Below the pieces are notes generated by a model that had not been told where the DNA came from, did no database searches, and saw only the letters and a list, made by a program, of their open reading frames with translations. Positions 1-6,230 of a stretch of DNA of 7,966 nucleotides are shown here, piece by piece. This DNA is from CF-113 sp035716135 (GTDB lineage Bacteria; Chloroflexota; Ktedonobacteria; Ktedonobacterales; Ktedonobacteraceae), in assembly GCA_035716135.1 (NCBI GenBank), contig DASTKD010000442.1, positions 1-7,966 of the forward strand, read 5' to 3'. The position numbers and the translations under genes were made by a program. The stretch's first letter is position 1; every line of letters starts with the position of its first letter.

Positions 1-25
1 ATTTCGTCTGACGTATGATTGTCTT

Positions 26-763
26 CTATTGATACAGGGCGATGGCCTGTTCAGCGTAGGGCTTGCCACTGGCGCGAATAATGCGCGTAAGCTCGTCAAT
101 GTCAAAAGGAATTTGACGAAACGCGATGCTGATACTATCTCCCTCGGAAGTTACGACGGCATACTCTGCCCAGGGGTCTGCCCGGAATTGCTCTGCTGGA
201 AGCTGCCAGTTGTAGGCAAAGCCGACGCTGCCTGGATTAAAATAGCGGGCATTCCCTTTTCCCAGGCGTCGCAACTGTTGCGTGTGAGTATGTCCCCCTG
301 TCAGCAATGTCGCATCGAACCCGCTTAGCAACTGGCTCAGGATGTCTTCTGAGGTATTGGGCAGAATAAGATCGTCGAATGAATGAGGAGATCCGTGAAA
401 ACAGAGCAGTTTTTTCTCAGCCTCCAGCGCTATTTCAATGGTGGGTTGGAACTGCCGGATGAATTTTTTATCTTCTGCGGAGAGTTGCGCCAGCGACCAG
501 GCGCGTACCGCAAGTTGTTGCTCGCTGGTCTGCTCGTGAGGGGAGGTTTCCAGACCCGTCAGTAGCCAGGCGTCGGCGTTGCCCATGACAACTGGACAGC
601 CCACCTCGCGCAGGTGCTCAACCGTCTCGGCTGGCTGCGCTCCTCCTTGAATAGCGTCTCCCAGGCACACAACGCGCTCAATACCCTGGCGGCGAATGTC
701 GGCAAGCACCTTATCAAATGCGTAACAGTTGCCATGAATATCTGAAATAACGGCGAGTTGCAT
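26..763 (-). CDS. Metallophosphoesterase, calcineurin-like (YfcE/MJ0936-type phosphodiesterase-like)
   Basis: This 245-residue protein carries the full dinuclear-metal phosphoesterase signature in order: SDIHGN (residues 7-12, metal ligands D8 and H10), GDAIQGG (35-41, D36), GNAD (61-64, N62 and D64), HGSP (123-126), GHTH (157-160) and NPGSVG (176-181). Length and motif spacing fit the small soluble bacterial family that hydrolyses phosphodiesters or phosphomonoesters with Mn, Ni or Fe ions. The physiological substrate cannot be read from the sequence. Where most relatives have GNHD the third motif is GNAD, as in several YfcE-like proteins. The start is supported by a GAGAGGGA ribosome site about six bases upstream on the minus strand. 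No signal peptide or membrane segment is seen, so it is probably cytoplasmic. It follows the cupin gene by 49 bases on the same strand and is probably co-transcribed with it. The stop is TAG at 26-28. Confidence 0.93.
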   Translation of the reverse strand: MQLAVISDIHGNCYAFDKVLADIRRQGIERVVCLGDAIQGGAQPAETVEHLREVGCPVVMGNADAWLLTGLETSPHEQTSEQQLAVRAWSLAQLSAEDKKFIRQFQPTIEIALEAEKKLLCFHGSPHSFDDLILPNTSEDILSQLLSGFDATLLTGGHTHTQQLRRLGKGNARYFNPGSVGFAYNWQLPAEQFRADPWAEYAVVTSEGDSISIAFRQIPFDIDELTRIIRASGKPYAEQAIALYQ

Positions 764-812
764 GAGTATTCCCTCTCATTCTCAGTAGTCGCGTTCAGGC
801 TTGTGGCCCCGT

Positions 813-1157
813 TTAGTCTTCAAGCCACTCCGTGATGAACTTCGGACTGGCGTGGATGTCCACCTGTCTGAGTGGCCCCTCACCGGAATTGATGAATTTG
901 TGAGGCGTACCTGCTGGCACAACCGCGACCTGACCCGCCTTCGCTTCGAGTATGGTCGAGCCAATTGTAAAGGTAGCCACGCCTTCCTGTATGATAAAGA
1001 CCTCTTCATAGGGATGTTTATGGAGTCGCGGACCACCCCCCGGCGGCACATCGACCCGGATAAAAGAAACGCTCGCATCTCCATGCTGGTATCCCTGGAA
1101 CTCGTAGGTATTGCCGTCGTGATAAAGTTCGTCTTTGTTCATGATGGTATAGCTCAT
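813..1157 (-). CDS. Small single-domain cupin protein
   Basis: From the preferred start this is a 114-residue, one-domain cupin. Cupin motif 1 reads GPRLHKHPYEEVFIIQEG, giving metal ligands H46, H48 and E52. Motif 2 reads GQVAVVPAGTPHKFIN, with H86 as the fourth ligand and P81, G83 and N90 conserved. Such proteins fold as a beta-barrel around one metal ion and act as isomerases, oxygenases or small-molecule sensors. The substrate is not predictable here. The reading frame is open up to ATG 1175, but the AAAAGGAG at 1164-1171 lies between that ATG and ATG 1157 and is spaced six bases from the latter. I therefore chose 1157 (MSYTIMNK) over 1175 or 1163. There is no signal peptide. It is upstream of the phosphoesterase gene in the same orientation and divergent from mnmE. 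Only a weak minus-strand -10 candidate (TATGAT, around 1209-1214) is visible upstream. Confidence 0.9.
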   Translation of the reverse strand: MSYTIMNKDELYHDGNTYEFQGYQHGDASVSFIRVDVPPGGGPRLHKHPYEEVFIIQEGVATFTIGSTILEAKAGQVAVVPAGTPHKFINSGEGPLRQVDIHASPKFITEWLED

Positions 1158-1279
1158 CTTCATCTCCTTTTGCATAGCTATTCACCCATGTTTTATGCTT
1201 TCCATCAAAATCATACCATGTACCGGGAACTATGTGTCCATCCGGGGGCCTGCTCGAAATCAGGTAGCCCCTCTCTATC

Positions 1280-1439
1280 AGCTTTCACTGGGGGGTTGTT
1301 TGCAACACGCGGTCGGCAGAGGCTGTCATTCTGAGCGCAGCGAAGAATCTCTGGTGGCCCCACGGAGATTCTTCGCTGCGCTCAGAATGACAGATTTCCC
1401 CTCGCCGACCCTTTCCCAGACAACCTCCCAGTGAAAGCT
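1280..1439. repeat. Large nested palindromic repeat (dispersed-repeat or MITE-like element)
   Basis: Three concentric inverted-repeat pairs surround one centre. The outer arms 1280-1301 and 1418-1439 match at 20 of 22 positions. The middle arms 1311-1317 and 1404-1410 (GGTCGGC/GCCGACC) are perfect. The inner arms 1323-1351 and 1365-1393 are a perfect 29-bp pair around a 13-base loop (1352-1364). The inner arm contains TCATTCTGAGCGCAGCGAAG, a sequence I recognise as widely dispersed in bacterial genomes. Its accidental translation (CHSERSEES...RFFAALRMT) appears in databases as spurious small proteins. No transposase or clear target-site duplication is seen. The element fills the divergent gap between the cupin gene and mnmE and ends about 14 bases before the mnmE -35 box. 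Its right outer arm contains a GTG at 1431 that is in frame with mnmE and could mislead start calling. Confidence 0.85.
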
Positions 1440-1452
1440 CTATATCAGGGGC

Positions 1453-1487
1453 TTGTCACATGCCATGCACTCCGATATAATCGGCCT
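1453..1487 (+). promoter_or_regulatory. Near-consensus sigma-70 type promoter of mnmE, leaderless configuration
   Basis: The -35 box TTGTCA (1453-1458, five of six consensus bases) is followed after exactly 17 bases by a perfect -10 box TATAAT (1476-1481). With the usual six-base discriminator (1482-1487, CGGCCT) the predicted transcription start is base 1488, the A of the mnmE ATG. No Shine-Dalgarno sequence precedes that ATG, which agrees with a leaderless transcript. It lies just right of the palindromic repeat. Promoter strength and the exact start are inferred, not measured. Confidence 0.75.
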
Positions 1488-2945
1488 ATGCAGAATAACT
1501 TGAATGATACGATTGCCGCGATTGCTACGCCGCCGGGGTATGGCGGTATTGGCATAGTGCGCGTCAGTGGCCCGGATGCCTTTGCTCTGGTCTTGCCACT
1601 GTTGCGCAGGCCGGGTGGGGAGACGGCATTACCACCATCCCATACGCTGACCTATGGGCATATCGTGGTACCGGAGACACAGGAAATACTGGACGAAACG
1701 CTGGTCGCCTTTATGCGCGCGCCGCATACCTATACACGCGAGGACGTGGTCGAGATTCAGGGGCATGGTGGCCCGCTTATCTTACGGCGCATTGTGCGCC
1801 AGGTGCTGGCGATGGGCGCGCGAATGGCGAATCCCGGCGAGTTTACCTTACGCGCCTTCCTCAATGGACGCCTTGATCTTGCCCAGGCCGAGGCCGTGAT
1901 GGACCTGATTAGCTCGCAGACCGAGATTGGGCAGCGACTCGCCATGCAGCAGTTGCGCGGGCGCATCTCTGAGCAGGTGCAGCACGCCCGGCATAGCCTG
2001 CTTGGGGTCATTGCGCGTATCGAGGCCAGCATTGACTTTCCTGAAGAAGACGTGCCAACTCCAAAACCATCTGAACTATCCCCTTCGGTGCTGGAGGCGC
2101 AGCGACAGGTTGACAGGTTGCTGGCCGGTTCGGAGCAGGGGCGGCTCTATCGTCAGGGATTGCGCACCGCCATCATCGGACGTCCCAACGTCGGCAAATC
2201 CAGCCTGCTCAACGCCCTGCTGCGCTCCGAACGCGCCATCGTCACCCCCGTTGCTGGCACCACCCGCGATACTGTTGAAGAGGTCGCAAACGTGCGCGGT
2301 ATTCCCTTACATCTGATAGATACCGCCGGTATCACGCCTACCAGCGACCCGGTGGAGCGGATAGGTGTGGAACGCAGCCGCGCCGCCGCCGAAAGCGCCG
2401 ATCTCATCCTGCTCGTCTTTGACAGCTCCGAGCCGTTGTCTGCGCAAGACCAGCGCGTTTCGGAGGAATTATGGGCTATGGGCTTTGGAGGACAGCGCAA
2501 GCAGGAAAGTGACCATCCGGTGGAGGCGTTGCAAGAAATGGCAAGACGCCCTGTTATCCTCATTATTAACAAAGCGGATTGTCATCAACTGGTAGAAATC
2601 GAGCAACTCAAACAAATGTGGCCCGGCGCTTCGTTGATTCATACATCGATGCTAACAGGCGCGGGCATTGCCGAACTTGAAGAACATATTGCCAATCTGG
2701 TACTGGCGGGGAAGACGTTGCAAAGCGAGAGCGCGTTGATTACCAGTGCGCGTCACCAGGAGAGTTTGCGCCGCGCATCCGAGCATATACGTGCTTCGCT
2801 TATCCCCCTGCGCGAGGGATTGCCTCTGGATTTCGTTTCGATTGATCTACGCGCCGCCTATGATGCCCTGGGCGAAGTCACCGGCGAGACAGCCAGCGAA
2901 GATTTGTTGGAAAGAATCTTCCACGAATTTTGCATCGGAAAATAA
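1488..2945 (+). CDS. mnmE: tRNA uridine-5-carboxymethylaminomethyl(34) synthesis GTPase MnmE (TrmE)
   Basis: MnmE acts with MnmG in the cytoplasm to make cmnm5U at wobble position 34 of certain tRNAs, using GTP hydrolysis and a folate-derived carbon. The 485-residue product has the N-terminal folate-binding domain opening with NDTIAAIATPPGYGGIGIVRVSG (residues 6-28) and then FTLRAFLNGRLDLAQAEAV (119-137). The inserted G domain follows: GRPNVGKSS (231-239), GTTRDT (257-262), DTAG (278-281) and NKAD (361-364). The protein ends in the invariant CIGK, with catalytic C482. It is slightly longer than the usual ~450 residues because of extra sequence at about 330-353 before NKAD. The frame is open back to a GTG at 1431, but that codon lies in the repeat and upstream of the promoter. 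Family alignment, the promoter and the absence of a ribosome site all favour ATG 1488. Confidence 0.97.
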   Translation: MQNNLNDTIAAIATPPGYGGIGIVRVSGPDAFALVLPLLRRPGGETALPPSHTLTYGHIVVPETQEILDETLVAFMRAPHTYTREDVVEIQGHGGPLILRRIVRQVLAMGARMANPGEFTLRAFLNGRLDLAQAEAVMDLISSQTEIGQRLAMQQLRGRISEQVQHARHSLLGVIARIEASIDFPEEDVPTPKPSELSPSVLEAQRQVDRLLAGSEQGRLYRQGLRTAIIGRPNVGKSSLLNALLRSERAIVTPVAGTTRDTVEEVANVRGIPLHLIDTAGITPTSDPVERIGVERSRAAAESADLILLVFDSSEPLSAQDQRVSEELWAMGFGGQRKQESDHPVEALQEMARRPVILIINKADCHQLVEIEQLKQMWPGASLIHTSMLTGAGIAELEEHIANLVLAGKTLQSESALITSARHQESLRRASEHIRASLIPLREGLPLDFVSIDLRAAYDALGEVTGETASEDLLERIFHEFCIGK

Positions 2946-2985
2946 AATGAAAATAAGAAGCAAATGAAACATCTGAGGAGGAATT

Positions 2986-4248
2986 ATGTTGCCCGGAAAT
3001 TCAAGGAAGAAAAGATTTATGCTGCTTGCCTCTCTTGTGCTAGTAGTGAGTTTCGTTGTCGTTACCGTAGCCTATCGTATGGCTACTCCTCCCCAGGCGC
3101 GCAAAGATCCTGCTAAAAAACAACCTGCTGTGACGGCTGTAACACCCAGCCCCACCGTCGCTCTTAGCCCGACTGCGAGCGCTCCTACCCCGGTTCGTAC
3201 ACCGGTGCCAAACTTGCCGGTGCTGTTGCCCGCGCCCAATCCGGCTAATGTGCTGGGGGTGGATTCGAATCCGGGCCAGTATTTCGCGGGTATCAGTTGG
3301 ATACGCCTGGGTTATCCAAGCTGTGGATTTGGCTATTTGAGCGGCGCGCATTTAGCCTCGACCATGCAAAATTATCATAATCTGGGACTGCATGTGCTAT
3401 TGATCGTATGCCAGCCAGCCAGGTCTGGTCCGCAACTATTTGATCCGAAACTCTTTGCTGACATCGCTCATAGCGGGGCCGATGCCATACAATGCGGGAA
3501 CGAGCAGATGAAGCAAAATGCGCTGACCAATTACGTCACGCCGTCAGATTTTGCGCGTTTCTTCGATATGTGTACCAGCGCTATTCACGCAGTGCAACCG
3601 AACACTCCGGTAATTCTAGGCTCGCTCGATCCCCAGTACATCGGAGGAAGCAGCGGTGGACAGTACTATCAGGTGGATTATCTAAACCAGATGCAAACCG
3701 CCATGAATACGCAGGTGCATCCGGGCGGCAACTGGTCCTGGCGCTCGCAAATCATCGGCCTCATCGATAGCTGGCATAACGGCTATCCCAACCAGTACGT
3801 CAACAATCTTTATGCGCTCTATGCATTCTGGGCGCAGCAGTTCGGCGTCAACTTGAACAACGGCGACCTGGGGAAACACCTCTGGGTCGTCGAGGGTACC
3901 GGCTGCTTCAAAGGCTGTGGCATTGACCAGTTTAGCTCCTACCAGGTGGCAGTCTCGCATGTCCTGACGCTCATCACCGATGTGCAAACCACCATGCGCT
4001 ACAAGGTTCCTTTCTTCTACTTTAGCGACCGCGATTTTATTCAGAGCGGGGAGTACTGGCCTATCGGTATCCTCGATACCCTGGGGCATCCCAAACCGGT
4101 GCGCCAGGACCTCGGCATGAACGCGCGTACCTTGAACATGAGCTGTTCTAACGGCCAGTTCAATGTCGCCACCCAGGAGCAACTGTTAGCCAAACTCTAC
4201 CAGGGCTGCTCCCTGCCATCCAACTACCTGGGAATATTGACAAGTTAA
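2986..4248 (+). CDS. Membrane-anchored or secreted clan GH-A glycoside hydrolase-like protein
   Basis: This is a 420-residue protein. A basic N-terminus (RKKR, 7-10) precedes one hydrophobic helix (about 11-30), either an uncleaved anchor or a signal peptide; no lipobox cysteine is seen. A Pro/Thr/Ala/Ser-rich linker (about 35-85) leads to a C-terminal domain that reads like a TIM-barrel glycosidase of clan GH-A. It has AIQCGNEQ (167-174) with an Asn-Glu pair N172-E173 at the acid/base position, LWVVEGTG (299-306) with E303 at the nucleophile position, then PFFYFSDRD (342-350) and GILDTLGHPKP (361-371), typical of the last strands. Eight cysteines (113, 142, 170, 196, 307, 311, 387, 408) would suit an exported disulfide-bonded domain. 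The exact GH family and substrate are not assignable by eye. GAGGAGG (2975-2981) four bases before the ATG fixes the start. The gene lies 40 bases after mnmE and 21 before the mannosyltransferase. Confidence 0.82.
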   Translation: MLPGNSRKKRFMLLASLVLVVSFVVVTVAYRMATPPQARKDPAKKQPAVTAVTPSPTVALSPTASAPTPVRTPVPNLPVLLPAPNPANVLGVDSNPGQYFAGISWIRLGYPSCGFGYLSGAHLASTMQNYHNLGLHVLLIVCQPARSGPQLFDPKLFADIAHSGADAIQCGNEQMKQNALTNYVTPSDFARFFDMCTSAIHAVQPNTPVILGSLDPQYIGGSSGGQYYQVDYLNQMQTAMNTQVHPGGNWSWRSQIIGLIDSWHNGYPNQYVNNLYALYAFWAQQFGVNLNNGDLGKHLWVVEGTGCFKGCGIDQFSSYQVAVSHVLTLITDVQTTMRYKVPFFYFSDRDFIQSGEYWPIGILDTLGHPKPVRQDLGMNARTLNMSCSNGQFNVATQEQLLAKLYQGCSLPSNYLGILTS

Positions 4249-4269
4249 GCTGAAAAAACAGGGAAGTTC

Positions 4270-5571
4270 ATGCAATCATCCGGGGATTTTTCGCAAGATA
4301 CACAACAACAACCGGCCAACAGACAGGTTTCGGGGGAAATAGCTCTATTGGAGGGGAACACTGCTGTTGATGGACCCGGCTCGTCCGAAGATGCGCGCGT
4401 ACCTCGCCGGGAGAGAGCTACATTGACCGGTTGGCGTGGATGGTTGGCCGCTTTACGCTGCATCTTGCCCATCTATATTGCTACTCACCTGGCGCTGCTC
4501 ATCCTGACCTATTGCTCAGCGCTTTTCACCATCGGCAACTTCTCGTATCGGACGTTGCCTGTTTCTAACCTGTGGATGGCCTGGTTTCGCTGGGATAGCG
4601 GCCATTATACAGCCATTGCTACCAATGGCTATGATGCCGCGTGGCGCACAGCTTTTTTCCCGTCATTCCCATTGCTCGAACACCTGCTTTCATTCGTGAC
4701 GCACGATCCCTTTATCGCGGGTCTGATCATTTCGAATGTGGCGGGCCTCTTCATGCTGGCTGTATTGTATCGCCTGGTGCTGGAAGATTTTGATCGTACT
4801 ACGGCGTGGAACACCACGCTTTACCTGTCGGTATTCCCGACGGCGTTTTTCTTCGCGGCGGCTTATACCGAGTCGCTTTTCCTGTTGTGCGCGTTGCTCA
4901 GTTTTTATTACATGCGCCGGGGTTCGTGGTGGCTGGCAGGCGTAGCTGGCCTGCTGGCAAGCTTGACCCGCTCGGTTGGTATCTGTTTACTGCTGCCGTT
5001 CTGTTATGAATACCTGCGCCAGCATGACTTTTCGCTTAAAAAGTTGCGCTTCGACGCGCTTGCTGGTGTTGGCATACCAGCCGGCATCGGCATCTTTGCG
5101 CTGTATTGCTACTATCGCTTTCACGACCTGCTGGCCTTTTCACATGCGCAGGAAGTCTGGAATCATTCGCTGCATGGCCCCTGGCACGGCTTGATCGATT
5201 CCGCGCTTAATGTAGTGCGTCACGAGCTGTTTTCGTTCGATGGCATTCACAACATGATCGATTTGAGCGCCTGCCTCTTCATCCTTGCGCTCATCGTGCT
5301 TATGTTCGTGGGGCCGTGGAAGTTTCCCAGGACATATCTGGCCTATGGCCTTTTCGCGGTGGTTGCCTACCTGTTCACGCTCATTTTTCCCATCGGCGGC
5401 GGCGACCCACTTGGGTCATCCTCGCGCTACATGCTCGAAGTCTTCCCCGCTTTCATTGTGCTGGCCGCTATTGGCAAGAAACAACACGCGAATCTCTACT
5501 ATCTTGTGCTTTCCCTGCCTTTGCTGGCCTTCATGCTGCTGCAATTTCTAACGGGACGCTGGATTATCTAG
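4270..5571 (+). CDS. PIG-V family mannosyltransferase-like integral membrane protein
   Basis: This 433-residue polytopic membrane protein has a hydrophilic N-terminal tail of about 55 residues and then roughly eight to ten hydrophobic segments. Motifs fit the bacterial relatives of GPI mannosyltransferase PIG-V, which use polyprenyl-phosphate mannose. They are WFRWDSGHYTAIATNGY (105-121, with W108-D109 in the first outer loop), FFPSFPLLEHL (129-139), SVFPTAFFFAAAYTESLF (187-204), LASLTRSVGI (229-238) and SSSRYMLEVFP (383-393) near the end. The acceptor is unknown: a lipid, glycolipid or surface protein are all possible. The ribosome site is weak (AGGGAAG, 4260-4266, three bases from ATG). A better-looking GGAGGGG at about 4350 precedes only an out-of-frame ATG, so 4270 is kept. 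It follows the glycosidase-like gene by 21 bases and is probably co-transcribed. It ends five bases from the convergent downstream gene with no obvious terminator between. Confidence 0.88.
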   Translation: MQSSGDFSQDTQQQPANRQVSGEIALLEGNTAVDGPGSSEDARVPRRERATLTGWRGWLAALRCILPIYIATHLALLILTYCSALFTIGNFSYRTLPVSNLWMAWFRWDSGHYTAIATNGYDAAWRTAFFPSFPLLEHLLSFVTHDPFIAGLIISNVAGLFMLAVLYRLVLEDFDRTTAWNTTLYLSVFPTAFFFAAAYTESLFLLCALLSFYYMRRGSWWLAGVAGLLASLTRSVGICLLLPFCYEYLRQHDFSLKKLRFDALAGVGIPAGIGIFALYCYYRFHDLLAFSHAQEVWNHSLHGPWHGLIDSALNVVRHELFSFDGIHNMIDLSACLFILALIVLMFVGPWKFPRTYLAYGLFAVVAYLFTLIFPIGGGDPLGSSSRYMLEVFPAFIVLAAIGKKQHANLYYLVLSLPLLAFMLLQFLTGRWII

Positions 5572-5576
5572 TAGCC

Positions 5577-6125
5577 CTACAGCGGGATCAACAGGAAGCG
5601 TTCGCGTTCCCTGGCTACCTGCGTCACACGCTGGATAAGCTGGCGCAGCGGGCTGCTCCCCTGGCTATTCCAGCCTTCGGGCGTAAGTTGCGTGACGTAG
5701 TTATACACCTGCTCGCTGTTACGCACCAGGAAGAGATCAAAGTTCAGCAGTTGCTCCAGCAGGGTTTGTTCCTGGCGGAAACGCCACCATATTTTATCCT
5801 GCGTTGGCACAGACATGCCGCGAATGTGTGTTTCGCAATCCGAAAGCTCCTGGCGCAGCAGCCCCATTTCGCGTACCTGCGCCATCGCTTCCTGCGGCGG
5901 ATCAGGATTGGCGCGCGTCAATGGTGGGATGAAGCGGCGCTGGTAATCGCCGCGCAAGCGTTCGAGCAGATCAATGGATTGCCCCAGGTAGTAGCTGGCG
6001 CGTTCGCGCACCAGCAAATCATCGGCCCTGGCCTGGTTCGCTCGATTGTAAAAGTTATAGCCATACCCCGTCAGCAACAATTGCAATTGCTGGATCACCG
6101 GGTCTCCCGATGGTTGTGAACTCAT
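5577..6125 (-). CDS. Hypothetical soluble helical protein downstream of an SPFH gene
   Basis: I do not recognise this family. From the preferred start it has 182 residues, with no signal peptide or membrane helix, and is rich in Gln, Arg, Leu and Glu in helix-like blocks: 10-20, 27-63, 77-102, 107-135 and 158-178. The segment KIWWRFRQEQTLLEQLLNFDLFLVRNSEQVYNYV (111-144) is the most distinctive. The frame is open up to ATG 6176, but GGAGGG (6135-6140) stands nine bases before ATG 6125. The extension to 6176 would encode the intergenic hairpin, so I chose 6125. It lies 105 bases after the SPFH gene on the same strand, suggesting a shared transcript and perhaps a partner role. An opposite-strand frame across this region is His/Gln-rich and lacks a start context, so the minus strand is taken as real. 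Confidence 0.7.
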   Translation of the reverse strand: MSSQPSGDPVIQQLQLLLTGYGYNFYNRANQARADDLLVRERASYYLGQSIDLLERLRGDYQRRFIPPLTRANPDPPQEAMAQVREMGLLRQELSDCETHIRGMSVPTQDKIWWRFRQEQTLLEQLLNFDLFLVRNSEQVYNYVTQLTPEGWNSQGSSPLRQLIQRVTQVARERERFLLIPL

Positions 6126-6177
6126 GACATTATTCCCTCCCCGATGACTATTCCCGATGGTGGTCGGGAATGTCATC
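6124..6177 (-). promoter_or_regulatory. Intergenic hairpin with third repeat copy over a start codon
   Basis: Bases 6143-6157 and 6164-6177 form a 14-bp stem with one bulged base (6149) and a six-base loop (6158-6163), in the gap between the SPFH gene and the downstream hypothetical gene. A further copy of the unit (ATGAC-ATTATTCCC, plus-strand sense, 6124-6137) overlaps the ribosome site and start codon of the downstream gene. In the minus-strand RNA the 5' arm (6164-6176) could therefore pair either with the adjacent arm or, with a three-base bulge, with the start region. No T-run follows, so it is not a classical terminator. A regulatory role is inference; an mRNA-stabilising hairpin or a dispersed repeat is also possible. 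Confidence 0.5.
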
Positions 6178-6230
6178 CTTCTACCTCGCTACAAATCTGC
6201 CTGTGTCAGCCGCGAAGGTTGCCCAGGCTC

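Noticed and set aside
1209..1231. Minus-strand promoter for the cupin gene (TGGACA and TATGAT)
   Set aside because: The spacer would be 19 bases and the -35 match is modest, so it is too weak to list as a feature.
801..1334. 177-residue plus-strand open frame opposite the cupin gene
   Set aside because: The minus strand encodes both complete cupin motifs with a good ribosome site; this frame is antisense and runs into the palindrome.
1323..1393. Inner palindrome as a transcription terminator
   Set aside because: It lies between divergent genes where no transcript needs to end, and no T-run follows on either strand.
1195..1434. Plus-strand 79-residue open frame across the palindrome
   Set aside because: Its CHSERSEES...RFFAALRMT stretch is the well-known accidental translation of the dispersed palindrome, there is no ribosome site, and it overlaps the divergent intergenic gap.
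3682..4182. 166-residue minus-strand open frame inside the glycosidase-like gene
   Set aside because: The plus strand carries coherent GH-A motifs and a strong ribosome site; the minus frame is its antisense shadow.
5316..6119. 267-residue plus-strand open frame spanning the mannosyltransferase end and the antisense of the helical gene
   Set aside because: Its first part is an alternative frame of a well-supported membrane protein and the rest is the His/Gln-rich antisense of the minus-strand gene; no start context is seen.
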